NCBI GenBank assembly: GCA_029204225.1
Contig: CM055095.1
Span: 67,481,940 to 67,545,939 of the forward strand
Reading direction: 5' to 3'
Length of the DNA: 64,000 nt
Source of the DNA: Diphasiastrum complanatum
Lineage: Eukaryota; Streptophyta; Lycopodiopsida; Lycopodiales; Lycopodiaceae
Numbering within the stretch: the first letter of the stretch is position 1; every line of letters starts with the position of its first letter. Positions 24,401 through 37,803 of the stretch are shown piece after piece. The notes beneath the pieces were generated by a model. The model worked only from the letters and a program-made list of their open reading frames with translations. It was not told the origin of the DNA and searched no databases. The position numbers and the translations under genes were made by a program.

Positions 24401-27400
24401 TTTATGAGGTCACAATTATTCTCACTTATAGTTGAAGATTTTGGGATCCGTCAACTAATTAAAGCAATTTCTTATTTAGGTGATCAATAATGGCCGAAGA
24501 TAATGCAAGTCTAGAAGGAACGGTTCCCATGTTGACCTATCTCCAAATTTGCCAGCAACCGAGTGCGGCACTCAACGAGATGAATAATCGAAACACTTTG
24601 TGGATGGAAGTTCTGGCAAATCAAGTGAAGACTCTATCCTCGCATGATTGAGTTAATTCTAGGTGGTCACCCTATCTCTAGACTCAGAAGGAAGAGGTAG
24701 AAATTATTAATTAAATTGATAATTACTTTAAAATGGGAGGTATAAGACCCCGTAAATCACCTTGGGCTGCTCCTGTTCTTCTGAAAGCGGATATAGATGG
24801 AGGCTTTCGGGTGTGTGGATTACAAGAGGTTATGTCAGACTCCACATCTGAAACTTCACTTAAAACCTAGCTTATCCCGTGCACAACAATCAACAATGGC
24901 GATCCCTGTCGATTTCCCTGCATGTACAAACATCAGAGCACACAAAACATGGTGGAGCTGGCTGCCTTGTCTCCTCCCAACCTTTGCTACATAGATTATG
25001 ATGAGGAATGCCTCTCTCTAGGCTCACTTATGCACAATCCTCAAGCACCCCTTAACCCTGACCTTTCCTAACGACGTCGACACATGGCTAATTCCATGCA
25101 CAGTCGACACTTGCCACTTGGCAGTACCCTGACATATAGGCAAGTGAGTAGGTTGACATGTGTCACTCATACACTGGACCAAGTGTCCCAGTGAGTATGT
25201 GACACGTGTCATGTTTTGACCGGTCAGCCCTGACATGTGTCACTCATTCACTGGACCGAGTGTTCCAGTGAGCATATGACACGTGTCCCGTTGACTACTC
25301 AACTCCTATTTTTAGGAGGTCAGTCCAGCCACTCCTAATAAATGACCCAATACCTCATGCCAAAGCTAAGCACGACTCTTGAGGTCCAATGCCAACTAAT
25401 TACAGTTTATTTACAAATTACATACAAATGTCACCACAGGTCAGTGACTTAACCATTTCAGGAATTACAATAATTACAAAACGTACATGTGTCTCTGAAA
25501 ACTGTAAATAACTGGGATAGGGAGTAAAGGCTCTAATATCCCTTTCCACTCAAAAAGGACATCGTCCGCGATGACCAAACTAGGGTATTGTGCATGCAAA
25601 CTGTGTGCGGTCTCCCAGGTAGCATCTGCAAGAGGTTTCCATGCCAAGCAACTAAATAAATCAAAGATCAAGCGGTTACACAGACATTTCTCCTGCCTAT
25701 CCAATATACTTGTTGGCTCATGGATCTCCTCTACATGCTCCTGAATAGAGTCACAATTGACTCATCTCCGTACACCGAAGTTGTTGACAACAACTGGCCC
25801 AATTCAAGCCTCCTACGATAACCAACATCCCATACTACTGGCGATCGCACTCGGCTCTCACTAGCACCACGATGGCTTGTCTTAAATTTTTTCAAGTAAC
25901 TCAAACATTTCACCCATTGAGTTAGACATCAGCTGTATTAGGCACTTTGAGGAATTCCCACCGTAACAAGACTAGTAGGCCTAAAACCATATTGGACCAC
26001 TAAAAGTTACATAGGATCATCTCATAGGTCCAATCCACACCAGGATGATTAGCACCAGTACTATCATAACATAAATGCAAAATCTCCCTACACGGCCCTT
26101 TACAACTGCAATGGGGAATTTGCCATTTCCTTTAACTATACCATCTGCTATGGTATACTTCAGGCAAGTGTGAGGAAAGAGATCAAAGCTCTCCTTCTGA
26201 GACTCTACTTGGCCAAGATTTACCTCTCTCACAACCTCCTTACAATAAACAATGAGCATCCTCTTGCTGAATCTATTTGATCTCAACAATTAGGTCATGT
26301 TATAAAATTGAGAATAGAGATAGCTAGGATCTTTGAATCAAGGTTTACCAATCTAGGAATCCTTGATGGTCTTCTACAAATCAAAATAGCTCAAAACTAA
26401 CAACATGCATGCAAATATATCAACATGCAAGCAATCTGAAAAATTCAGGAGACATGCATGCAACATGCATGGACTAATACTTGCACATGCAAAAGTAAAT
26501 TGCTAGCAAATTGTAGATTATGCAATGATTGATCATACTTATGAAGTGATTGGATCTGCCCAGCTATGGTGGACAGCGAAGAAGATGAAGAGGATGTGAG
26601 CAGAAAATTACATAATACTCACGAAAGAAACTTGCTGCATAAACTAGAATGATAGTGTATGCTATAGGGTGCATTCTAGCATCATTAATCTATGATATTG
26701 CTCCTTCAATTAGGCCGAATGGATCTCGAATACTTGCTGTCCGCAAACTTTCAACATGAAGAACATTACATTAGCAAGATTACAATGAAAGAAACAAGAT
26801 CCAATAAAATACCAATCTAGAAAACAAATGGATAGCATAACACTAGCATTAATGAGCAAGAAATTTTACCACACAAGAGAGCAAAACACAATAGCATATG
26901 TGAGAAAGTCCTCTCCATCTGAAGTGCGCCCACTAGGAGGAGGAGGGTCTCTTTTATAGATTAGAACAAATGATATGTGATGTGCATGGCTTCCAAGTGT
27001 CAGTGTAGGTGTCCCACATGCTAAGACTCAAGCATGCAAATTCTATGCATGGGTGTTCACATCTCTCTTCATGCAATGATTCTTGGCATTATTTGCCTTG
27101 GTCCACAAATTTCCACAATAGGAAAAATGCGCCCTCTTCTACATGCAAAATTAACAAAGTTCCAACATATAGTTGGTAGCATGTAAAATTCCCTCTAGGG
27201 CCTCATTTCCAAACTTTTTGGGCCTACTAAAGGTTAAAATCTTATCAATAAATTATATTATAATGTTTGACAAACTTGGAAAGCCTATTGAAACTTTGAG
27301 AGAATACAATGTTGCGTGGCGCCAAAATACATGGTGAAATTGATCCAAACTTAAACCATAACAAGTCATTCTCTATGACCACAAAAGACATCTGATACAC

Positions 27401-30400
27401 TATACGAGATAATGCATCAGGCACACGATTTTCAATACCTTTCCTGTATCGAATTTCCATGTGAAATACCTGCCTACCTGTTTAATTGCAGAAATACATA
27501 AAAATGTCATGGTCGGCATATATAGACCCGCACCACACAAATAATGCCTCCATGCTTTCAAAGCATGGACAATGACATACAACGTTTTTGAAGAGGGTTG
27601 AATTTCTCTCTCACAAAGGCCACTGGCCTATCGTCTTGTATCATAATTGTCCCAACGGCGATATCACTTGCATCCGTTACTATGACAAATGGTTTTTGAG
27701 GGTCTACTATCTTTAATGTGACAAAGTCAGCCGCAACTTGTTTCAAAGCGTCGAAACTTCACTGTTGAACTTTTGTCCACTTACTATCCTATAGCATATC
27801 GGTCAAAGGTGTAGCCATGTGTGAACAACCCTTCACACCTTGCAATAAAACCCAAACAATCCAAGAGAGCCTCTCAATACCATCAAGTTTGTAGGTACAG
27901 GCCATGGAAGGAGAACAACTTTCCTTGCATTCGGTTTTATGTCTTCAGCTAACATGATAAAACCCAAATACGCTATTTTTATTATCATTAGCAAAGAAGA
28001 TTTTATCCCTCAGGGTTGACAAACAATTCAAAGGTGAGTTACATGCAGCACGTCACCACAACTGTAAACCAACACGTCATCCATAAATGGTCTGAGTACA
28101 TCGTTCATCAACGTCATACATGTTGCTGGGGCATTCGTCAATCTGAAAGGCGTAACAAAAAGTCAAAGTGACCGAAACAAGTTCTGAAGACAGCCTTATG
28201 CACATGCACTTCATGAACTCTGGGTTAGCGATATCCATTTTTCAAACAACTTTGCTAAAACAGTAGCACCGTACAATACTAGATCATCAATATGCGGAAT
28301 AGGATATCGAGGCTTGACAAACTCCTTGAACATTGGGCGTCCCATACCGTCCTTTGCTCCTGGGGAGTTCAAGCGTCGATAAGCCCACACACATACGCTA
28401 TGACCAATCTGTTGGTCTAGGTTCCTAAGTCAATTTGTTCTAGCGCCATATCTTACTTTTGCAACGAGCGGTAAACATATTAAACAAAAACAAAAGCACA
28501 TATACTTATAGTGAACCCCCACATCATTATGTTGCCATGATCAAAGGTCCTGGAGGCACATCGGGCTCACCTCAAAGTGAATGGATTCTACCATCGCGCT
28601 GGAACTTGCACACATGAGTACCCCAAGCGATGTAGAATTTCCGTACTACGTGCCAAGATATTCCAAGTACCATATCAAAGCACGCCAAACACATTATCAT
28701 ACAACCAAGTTCTTAACTTAACTGTGAATGGTTAATGGCATATCCACAACCCTGAAACCTCCCCCAATTGTACCCTTTCCATCAGCCCTCACGATTGTGT
28801 ACTAGTACAGGGATGGTTGCATGCTCACAGTCAACCTTTCAATCAAAGTCAAGTACGTTATGGGAGAACCTAGTGTCAAATAGAACACACACATTCTTCC
28901 CACACAACTGTCCAGTCATAACAATTAAGAAGTACTTGGAAACTGATACATGTGTTGCGTCATTTTAAACAATTGTGGCAAAAGAAATAACATCAACCTT
29001 ACCTAATCATTGACACGTTCACAAGCTGAAGAGTACTTCCCTAGAGTTCATCTAGCTCCAGCTCTTCAATAGCCATAGGTGTTCGTGCTTGCTTCACTAG
29101 AAAATTGCATGAAGTTTGCAATGGATTCCGTGGACATTCCTTCCACATGCATCCTCCCAAGTAACCAAAGCAAAGAAACGTTCACATTTGGAACACTCTT
29201 GGTCATGCAACAATAGCAACAAAGATCACTAGCCCAAACTGAACATCGGATTGCCCATACAATCGTTGTCCATACAAGCTACAACTACTTGTCGTACTGA
29301 AGGACGTTGACCTCTTTGGACATTATACTGCCCATACAATCCTCTATCCTCGGAAGCCCCTACTCCTTTCAGGTCACCTTGAAACTTGCCTTTGCACAAA
29401 TTGACTCATAAATCTTTTGAGCCTTTTCTTATCCCAAGGCCAAAAAAAAACCACCTGAGGCCAAGGCTCACCACTAACCTTATTACTGTGTTTCAAACAC
29501 AAAGCTATTTGAACTGCTCCTTGAGGCTATGAGTCTGCTTCTTTACAACGAAAGGTTTTGAGACTTCCATGCAAGCCCTCCACAAAATGAAACAATTGAA
29601 CAATCATGCCGCTTCCGGTTCCCGTGAGGATCTTGATGCCTTCAACATTCAAGGATTTGTTGAAAAATCACCTCCATAGCATCCACCTTGGCTGCCACTT
29701 CCTCAATTCTCAGTATCTCGTTGCTAGAACCCTCCAACGGATCCATGTTTACAGTGTTGCAAACCTGTCCACCTGATTAGAGGTCGAAATTTTCAGCAAA
29801 CAAGGGTTTCCGATTCGGCTCCGCAACTGTAGCCTGATTTCAATCCGCAACAACAACCTAGTTCTGATCCGATTTTGAAATCGTAACTTGATTCCGATTC
29901 CGAACTGAAAATCCTGCTCCTGAAATGAAATCTGTTTCTGTTCCGCAGTTGAAATCTAATCCTGCTCCTGAAATCGGAATGTGATCCGCGACGCTGAAAC
30001 CTGAACCTAATTCGCAAGCGAAATCTAAGACTCCACATCTAAAACTTCACTTTAAAACGTAGCTTATCCTGTGCACAACAATCAGCAATGTTGATCCCTG
30101 TCGATTTCCCTGCATGTACAACACAAAACATGGTGGAGCTGGCTGCCTTGTCTCCTCCCAACCTTTGCTGCATAGATTATGATGAGGAATGCCTCTCTCT
30201 AGGCTCACTTATGCACAATCCTCAAGCACCGCTTAACCTTGACCTTTCCTAACATCGACACATGGCCAATTCCGTGCACAGTCGACACTTGCCACTTGGC
30301 AGCTGGTACTACCAGGATTTCTGCTGATGTTGTACTAGATACTTGATTATGATGATATTAGTGTGTATTATGGTGGCTTCCTTCGCTTGATGGCCCAACC

Positions 30401-32531
30401 ACGATATATGGTGAGTATTTTCTTTAGGTAGGACTCGGGAGAGGCACAAGAGCTCGCCATTTTGAATGGCTTATTGAAATGGCCACATTCTAGTGTTTTT
30501 TTCCCAACCTTATAGTGGTGGTCATAGTGTTGTGAATTATTTCATGGGGTCACCATCTCTTAAACCATTCATCTCATATTTTATTGTTTCTCCTTCCACA
30601 TTGGCAGATCATTTCTTTCTCACATTGTCCCATGGCACCATGACATGTCACTCTCCATCCATTCCCCCTACCTTACCGAGAGCACCTAGATATACCTTTG
30701 ACCATGAGTACACACCTATATTGGGATTCTCTCTCCTCTCTACTCCAGTATTTTCCACATGATAGCCCACTTCAGACCCAAGTCGCTTTTCTGACAACTA
30801 TGCTCCATATATCTACTTCCATGGCCTTCTTGTCCAAACATCATCAGCGTCACTCCCCTGCTTGTTCTCGTCAGCCACATAAACCCTAGTATGACGCACT
30901 TTGTAAATATCTCCATCTCCAATTCAAATAAGCCCAAACCCCACATGTCTTACATATACTCAAGCGTTTATATAGTAGGACTTGTTGTTGTAAAAAGCAA
31001 ACTTATGAGAATAGAGATGGGAAGGGACTGACTGACCTTCTCTTTAGTTCATCCTCTGGATCCTTTTGGAGAGAATTCCACCCTCGCGCCCAACCTCCCC
31101 TATTGAATGACTTATATTGTTGGACTGAGTATGCCACTACTCCCTACAATATCCCTACTATTACTCCCATCATCATCTCCCCTTGTCCTTCTACAGTCGA
31201 TATGGTTACTATAGCCATTGAGAAATTGTGTACCTGTCGTGCACGACGATGACTTAGGGGTTGAACTCCTTATTCACTCCTTTAATATTCTTGCACCCAT
31301 TTTGGCCAGTTTACTTAATCAAGCTGTTATATCCAGATATTTTTTGACTTGGTGTACGAATATCATCCATCCAATTTACAAGAGTGGTGACCCTATAAAT
31401 CCTGGAAACTACTACACCATTATGATAGGCCATATTGTGGCAAAACTCTATGGCACCATCCTCCAGATAGCAGTGAGTAGCGAGGCTCTCTCTCTCTTTA
31501 TATATATATACAGATCGAGGCAACTCTCCGGCTCATCACATATATTCAGAGAGTACAAGCATTGCCAGATATGGACAGACGATACACAGATTGCATTGTC
31601 CTCTTCACACTATCTTCCTGATCAGGGCTATAGATTATCGTGGTTCTATCAAGCATCTCACCTCCTACTTGAGTCATTTGGTATCTCCATTACAGAGGTT
31701 CCCTCAGGCACTCATCAGTATATGAGACGATTTCTCTATCGAGCAGACTTGGAGTCGCCAGTTAGGGGTTAAGCCTGATTTCTACCGGACCCACTTTCTT
31801 GAGCTAGACGCAGCAGGGATTCCAGTCCTGCCACGTTACTTGGATTCAAGCCTGTCATATTGCCTTAGATTCACATTGGGCCAGCTCAGGGTGTCTTCGC
31901 ACCAGCTAGCTATCAAGACTGGGACGTTCCACAGTATTCCTAGAGGAGCGGATTTGCGAGTTATGCTCTTTAGGGGAGATGCCCTGCATACTATGAGATC
32001 AGAGGGAGATATCACTTGGTTTCAAGACATGCTCACCACTCTACGATCTCTCATAGCCTATGAGGACTCCCGGTGTGTTGCTCATATGGTACGAGAGATG
32101 TTCATATCGCGGCGAGATCTATGTTAGACATCGCAACATTTTACTCCTCAGCCGCTAATTACTTCTTTCTTCTCTAGGCGGAGATCACGAGACACAGAGC
32201 CTGATGATGACGACGACGACGATGGTGGCAACTTACATGCTCATAGAGATCAAAGATAGTGTACTACTTACTCATCACCACTTTGCTGCTGGGGTCATCA
32301 GACCTCCTATGCAGAGACACATTTCTCATACTCGTAGATCACGTCAACAGACTCCAGAACTTCCTCGTGCTGCAGCTCGCATTACATAATTCTATAGCGT
32401 CAGCACCGACAGGACTTCATGACATTGCTACATCTATTATGCACATACCCTCTTAGTGTCGCATTTGTGTTAGTCCGTATTAGATGTTTTCTTTCTTACA
32501 ACTTTGGAGACGTTTTATATGCTCCCATTGG

Positions 32532-32581
<50 letters not shown>

Positions 32582-35500
32582 CCATGGCCCCTCCTCCTCC
32601 TCGCGCCCCTGCTCGTAGATCAGCACGATCCCCAGCCACCTCCTCACTCACCTCCCTCGCTCACCACTCACCTCCCCTCGCTGCCCCTTCCCCTAACCCC
32701 CTCGCTGCTCCTTCTCCTTCCCTCGCTGCTCCTCCTCCTTCTCCTTCCCTCGCTGCCCCTTCCCGTAACCCCCTCGCTGCCCCTTCTTCCCCCCCCGCTG
32801 CCCCTTCCCTCGATGCTCCTTCTTCCCCCCTCGCTGCCCCTTCCCTCGCTGTTCCTTCCCCTTCCCCCCTCGCTGCTCCATCCCCCCCCCCCCTTGCTGA
32901 CCTCCCTGATCTCCTAGCTGCCACCCCCTCACCCATCCTCCTCGCTGACCCCTCCTTGTCACCCCCCTCACCTCACCCCCTCGTTGATCTCTCACCTCAC
33001 CCCATTGTCATTCCTGCCCCCCCCCTCGCTGCCACTTCACCTCACCCCCTTGATGACCCATCTCCCTCTCCTACTACAACTCTCACCCCCCTCTCTGATG
33101 GCTGCTCCCCTGATTCAGCTCCTCTTCTATCTTCTGACCCTATTCTTCCCACACCGATCATTGCTCACTCTTCCTCCTTCACGGCACCACAGTCTACAGC
33201 CACTATTCCGTATACGCCTTCTAAATCAATTGAACTTTTTTCATCTTGGCAGATTGATCAATTCAAGGCAGATTTCCAATTTTTGCGGTATGAAATTTCA
33301 CAGCTGAAAGGAACGGTTACTTCTTTGATCAACGAGAAGAAGCTATTGCAGTCCAAGGTTGCCTCACTCGAACAATCCATCGGAATCAAACAGGCCGCAG
33401 CTTCGGAATCCACCACCAACATGCTACGGGAGCTAGAAACCAAGATTGAGAAGCAACACGAAGAGGCCCTTTCCTGGGCATCAGTTTTGAAAAAGGGCAC
33501 CAAACCCAGCGCTCCCATCTCCTCAGTTATCTCAGCCACCATCTCGGAAGAGAAATCTCGAGACCAAAAATCCCACAATATTAGAGTTCGTGGAGTTCTA
33601 GATACACAGGATGCATTGGCTGAAGCTAAACGCTTTCTTGACATCACTCTCGGGCATAGGACAGAGGGGTTAGACACCGCATGGAGGACCACTAGAGATG
33701 CAGCCACACTCATTCTTCGTTTCACCTCCCTCGAGAGCCGTCGAGATGCTTTGCGGTGCAGAGCTAAGCTACGTGGTACCACTATCTACATGGACGACGA
33801 CCTCACATATATCCAGGTAGAGGAGAGGCGTAAGGCCTTTCAGGCAGCCCGTGAGTCTGGCAGACGAGTCATTTACCGAGATGGACGAGTGCTTTTTCTT
33901 GACAGCGCACCTAGCAACTCCCAGTGCTAGGGATTTGGGGTCCCCGGGTTCGGGAGTGCTCCGGGGCCCCACCCACACCATCTCCGGAATGGAGTATGGA
34001 ACTGTGATGGTTTACTCTCATCTTCCATTGCTGGCGACTTGATCGATTTCATCACTGACAGGGATTTACTGCTCTTTATGGAGACTCATGAGAGTCAGGA
34101 GAGAGGATTACCTATTTTTCCAGGATACAAATGGGATTCTGTGTACAGACTTGAGACTAGATCAGCTAGCGATCGTGGATCCGGAGGTGTTGCATGTTTA
34201 TACAGAGAGTCTCTTCATCCGAGCATTGAGTTCATCAGACACGACGAGCATGCACGGTATATATGGATTCATATTACTGGGCAGGATATTGGGTTGGACA
34301 GGGACCTCTTTGTGGCGGCCTGTTATTTTCCTCCAGAGTCTTCGTCCTTTGCTGAGGGCACAGGTTCACCCTACCTTGATTTATCGCCTGATATTATCAG
34401 ATTCGCAGAGCGGGGGCATATTCTCCTCACTGGAGATTTTAATGCCCGAACCTCTTCACGACAGTCAGAGTTCTATGACATCACCGACCAGCTCCGCGTT
34501 CATGCCTTTGACAGCGATGATATGGGAGTTACCAGGATTTCAGAGGACAACTTGGGACCTACTACCCCTTACGGTGAGCATTTATTGCAGTTTGGAGAGG
34601 CCCATGAGTTAGCCATTTACAATGGCCTAACTTGTTGGCCAAAATCTGGCAGTTATACTTGTCACCCTCACAGTGGTGGACATAGTGTTGTGGATTATCT
34701 CATGGGATCACCATCTTCCATACCTCTCATCTCTGATTTTCATGTATCTCCCACCACTCTCTCTGATCATTCCTTTCTCTCCTTCGCTATCGGCCGCCTC
34801 CCACCTCCCCAGCCATCCTCACACCCCCTGCTTACACGGGCACCCAAGTATACATTCAGTTCTCTCTTTACACCAGTCTACCAGGAGTTCCTAACCTCAT
34901 TGCTCCATTCCTTCCCTCGCGATAGTACAGTCGAGACTCAAGCTGCCTTTCTTAGCACTTCTCTTCATACCGCTGCTTCCCTTCCTTGTCCATCTAAACC
35001 CCATAAAAGCAGAGGCACCCGCTCCTCATCGATACGACCCCCACACCCCCCGTGGTATGATGCTGAATGTCGCTCTCTTCGTCAGCTTGTCACCCATGCC
35101 CGCACTCACGATCCTCATCTCCTCCACTCCGCCAGGCGCTCTTACCGTCACACACTCCGCCGAAAAAAGCGTATATATGATGACTCCGAAGGAACGCGTC
35201 TTGTTGATCTTCTCTTCAGTTCCTCTTCAGGCGCCTTTTGGCGTGAGTTTATCCCTCGTGCTCCACCACCCCTCCTGGATGACCTTCGCATATGGACCGA
35301 ATACGCTACCGAACTATATACCATACCCACTGACGCACCCATCTCTATCTCCCCACGCCCCTCTGAGTTCACCTTCTTCACATCTGACATGGTACTTATG
35401 GCCATCAAGAGAATGAAGTCCCATAAAGCAAGAGATATCGAAGACCTTGAATCTGAACTCCTAACCCATGCTTCCGACCTCCTTGCTCCCACACTAGCCA

Positions 35501-37742
35501 CTCTCCTCAATTCCGCCGTTGTCTCTGGTTTCCCCTCATCCTGGTGCACCAACATCATCCACCCTATTCATAAAAATGGTGATCCCATGATTCCTGGTAA
35601 TTACCGCACCATCATGATCGGACATGTTCTCACGAAGCTCTATGGTACCATACTCCAGTCTGCAGTGAGTTCAGAGGCGGAAGCTCGGAAATTACATGCA
35701 TTGGGGCAGGCAGGTTTCCGATCTCATTATTCTACCACTGACCATATTTTTACACTTCGAGCCTTGATCGAGGAAGCTAAGTACAGGAAAGAGAGGGTTT
35801 ACTGCTGTTTTGTAGATTTCAGGAAGGCCTTCGATTCTGTACCACGCTCCCTGCTCATTCAGAGACACTGTATCCCCGACCAGAGAGGGTTTGTAGAAGC
35901 AGCTGGATTGTTTACAAGGATTTTGTACCAGATGGGGGTTGGGGGTGAACATTGCGAAGACCAAGGTTATGGTCTTCAACACTTCTCGAGCCTTCATGCA
36001 GCGCCAGGAGCTCATCCTAGATGGACATGCCTTAGAGGTAGTTTCCTCTTATACCTATTTGGGGATACTCCTCTGGTTCTACCTTCAGCATGCGGCAAGC
36101 TGCCACCACCCGACTTGGGAAGGGGCATTCCTCTCTTGTTCAGCTTGAGCGGTTCTGTTTCAGGAAGCTCATCCGAGATGTTCGCAGTAAGTGTAGACTC
36201 TTTGATACTATTGTCACCCCCACAGCCTTATATGCAGCAGAGACATGGTGCACCGACCTCCCTTCATCACATTGGGCCAGCATTTCACGATTGCAGACCA
36301 CCATGTTAGCCCGTATGATTCGGGCGAAGCCCTCGGTTCCACATGAGATCCTTCTTGCAGAGTTTGCCGTTCCACCCATTCAGATATATGCCGCGTTCCA
36401 GCTTATCACATACATTCAGAGAATCCAGGCTCTGCCCGATGAGGATATGAGATATACACAGACAACACTTGTCTCCTCACACTTTCTTCATGACCAAGGT
36501 TATCGACTATCGTGGTTCTCTCAGGCATCCCATTTGCTCCTTGAGTCATTTGGTATCTCCATTACAGAGCTCCCCTCAGGTACTCATCAGTATATCAAGC
36601 GCATCTTATATTGGGCCTATCTCGACCGTGCTTGGGGGCGACAACTTGGGGTTAAACCCGGCTACTACTTGACTCATTTTATTGAGCTTGACATAGCAAG
36701 GTTCCCGGTCTTACCACATTATTTGGACTCGAGACTATCACATTGCCTCAGATTTACATTGGGACAGCTCCGTGTATCATCACATCAGTTGGCTATTGAG
36801 ACTGGTAGATTCCAGGATACCCCGAGAGAGGAGCGGATTTGCCAGTTATGCTCTTTAGAGGAGGTGGAGTCAGAGGAGCACTTTATCTTTAGGTGCCCGG
36901 TATATTACGAGATCAAAGGGAGATACCACTGTTTGTTCCGAGACACGCCTGTCACCTTACGATCGCTCATAGCTTATGAGGATTCCCGATGCGCGGCACT
37001 CATGATACGAGAGATGTTTATACTACGACAGGATTTGTATCAGACAACCCAGCCGAGTCAGGTTTCTCAGCCTCAGATCACTGCTTTCTTCTCCAGGAGG
37101 AGAGGACGTTTTGATGACGGTGACGATGATGATGATGACTTACTTGCCCACAGAGACCAGAGACAGCGTCCCACACATACCCATGTTGCAGCACGAGCTA
37201 CTCGACCTAAAGACCTCTTCATCCTCTCAGACGACGTCAGAGACCACTAGTGGCCCTTCATGCCACAGGCCGTATTACATCCTTCTATATCATCAGCACC
37301 AGCAGGACAGGACTAGATGATAGCGTCATACCTCACTCATGACTGTTAGCAGTATACATGCTCCCACATGTTTCTAATAGCATCACATCTATTTCAGTTT
37401 ATAGCTTTAGCTCTAGATTGCTACTTTTGTTATTGTTTTGGAGACGTTTCATACGCTCTTATGGTTACCACATACTTGACATGTACATTTACTAGTCTTA
37501 TATGCCTTTTGGCATGGAAAAGACATTAATAAAGCTTTCTTTCTTTCTTTCTCTCCTGATCCGCTCCTGGCCTGCTCCTGATCTGCTCCTGGCCTTGCAT
37601 TGTCCGCGTCTGATCCGCTCCTGGCCCAGCGATGGTGGTGATGGCACCTAATCTGTACCTAGCCCACTCCTGATCCGCTCCTGGCCCTGCAATCCACTCT
37701 TGGCCCAGTGATGGTGGTGATGGCACCTGATCCGCCCCGTCC

Positions 37743-37803
<61 letters not shown>

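Larger units (their letters stand above)
25129..30029 (-). mobile_element. Ty3/gypsy retrotransposon (gypsy-3), internal region
   Basis: Minus-strand order: a 5' leader coding a low-complexity R/F/S-rich frame (30038-29793), gag (coiled-coil-like [20 protein letters not shown] near 29680-29745 and a broken zinc knuckle near 29160-29220), a weak protease/RT region (28980-27900), RNase H, and a chromodomain-like end. The copy is riddled with stops and small deletions. It is bounded by direct repeats, giving a 5.5-kb element. The two flanks do not share an obvious target duplication, so rearrangement is possible. Confidence 0.8.
32535..37556 (+). mobile_element. LINE copy C, 5.0 kb, most complete copy
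   Basis: The order is (CT)n of about 45 bp, ORF1 (32584-33930), an in-frame TAG, ORF2 in the same frame (from 33931), a 3' UTR (37251-37500), the terminal hairpin (37502-37515), TTAATAAAGC and a TTTC tail. ORF1 is intact. ORF2 has an internal deletion that removes the RT catalytic core and a 1-nt frameshift near 36070. The ORF1 C-terminal domain resembles L1-type ORF1p, and the endonuclease is of the apurinic type. The clade is not settled; it does not look like the usual plant L1 or RTE elements. Confidence 0.9.

Noticed and set aside
29793-30038. Arg/Phe-rich minus-strand frame ([10 protein letters not shown]...)
   Set aside because: Translation of degenerate GATTC-like repeats in the gypsy-3 leader; no domain and no support as a gene.
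32661-32995. Gly/Arg/Ala-rich minus-strand open frames opposite LINE ORF1
   Set aside because: Antisense shadows of the repetitive C-rich ORF1 sequence; the sense frame has domains and a good start context.
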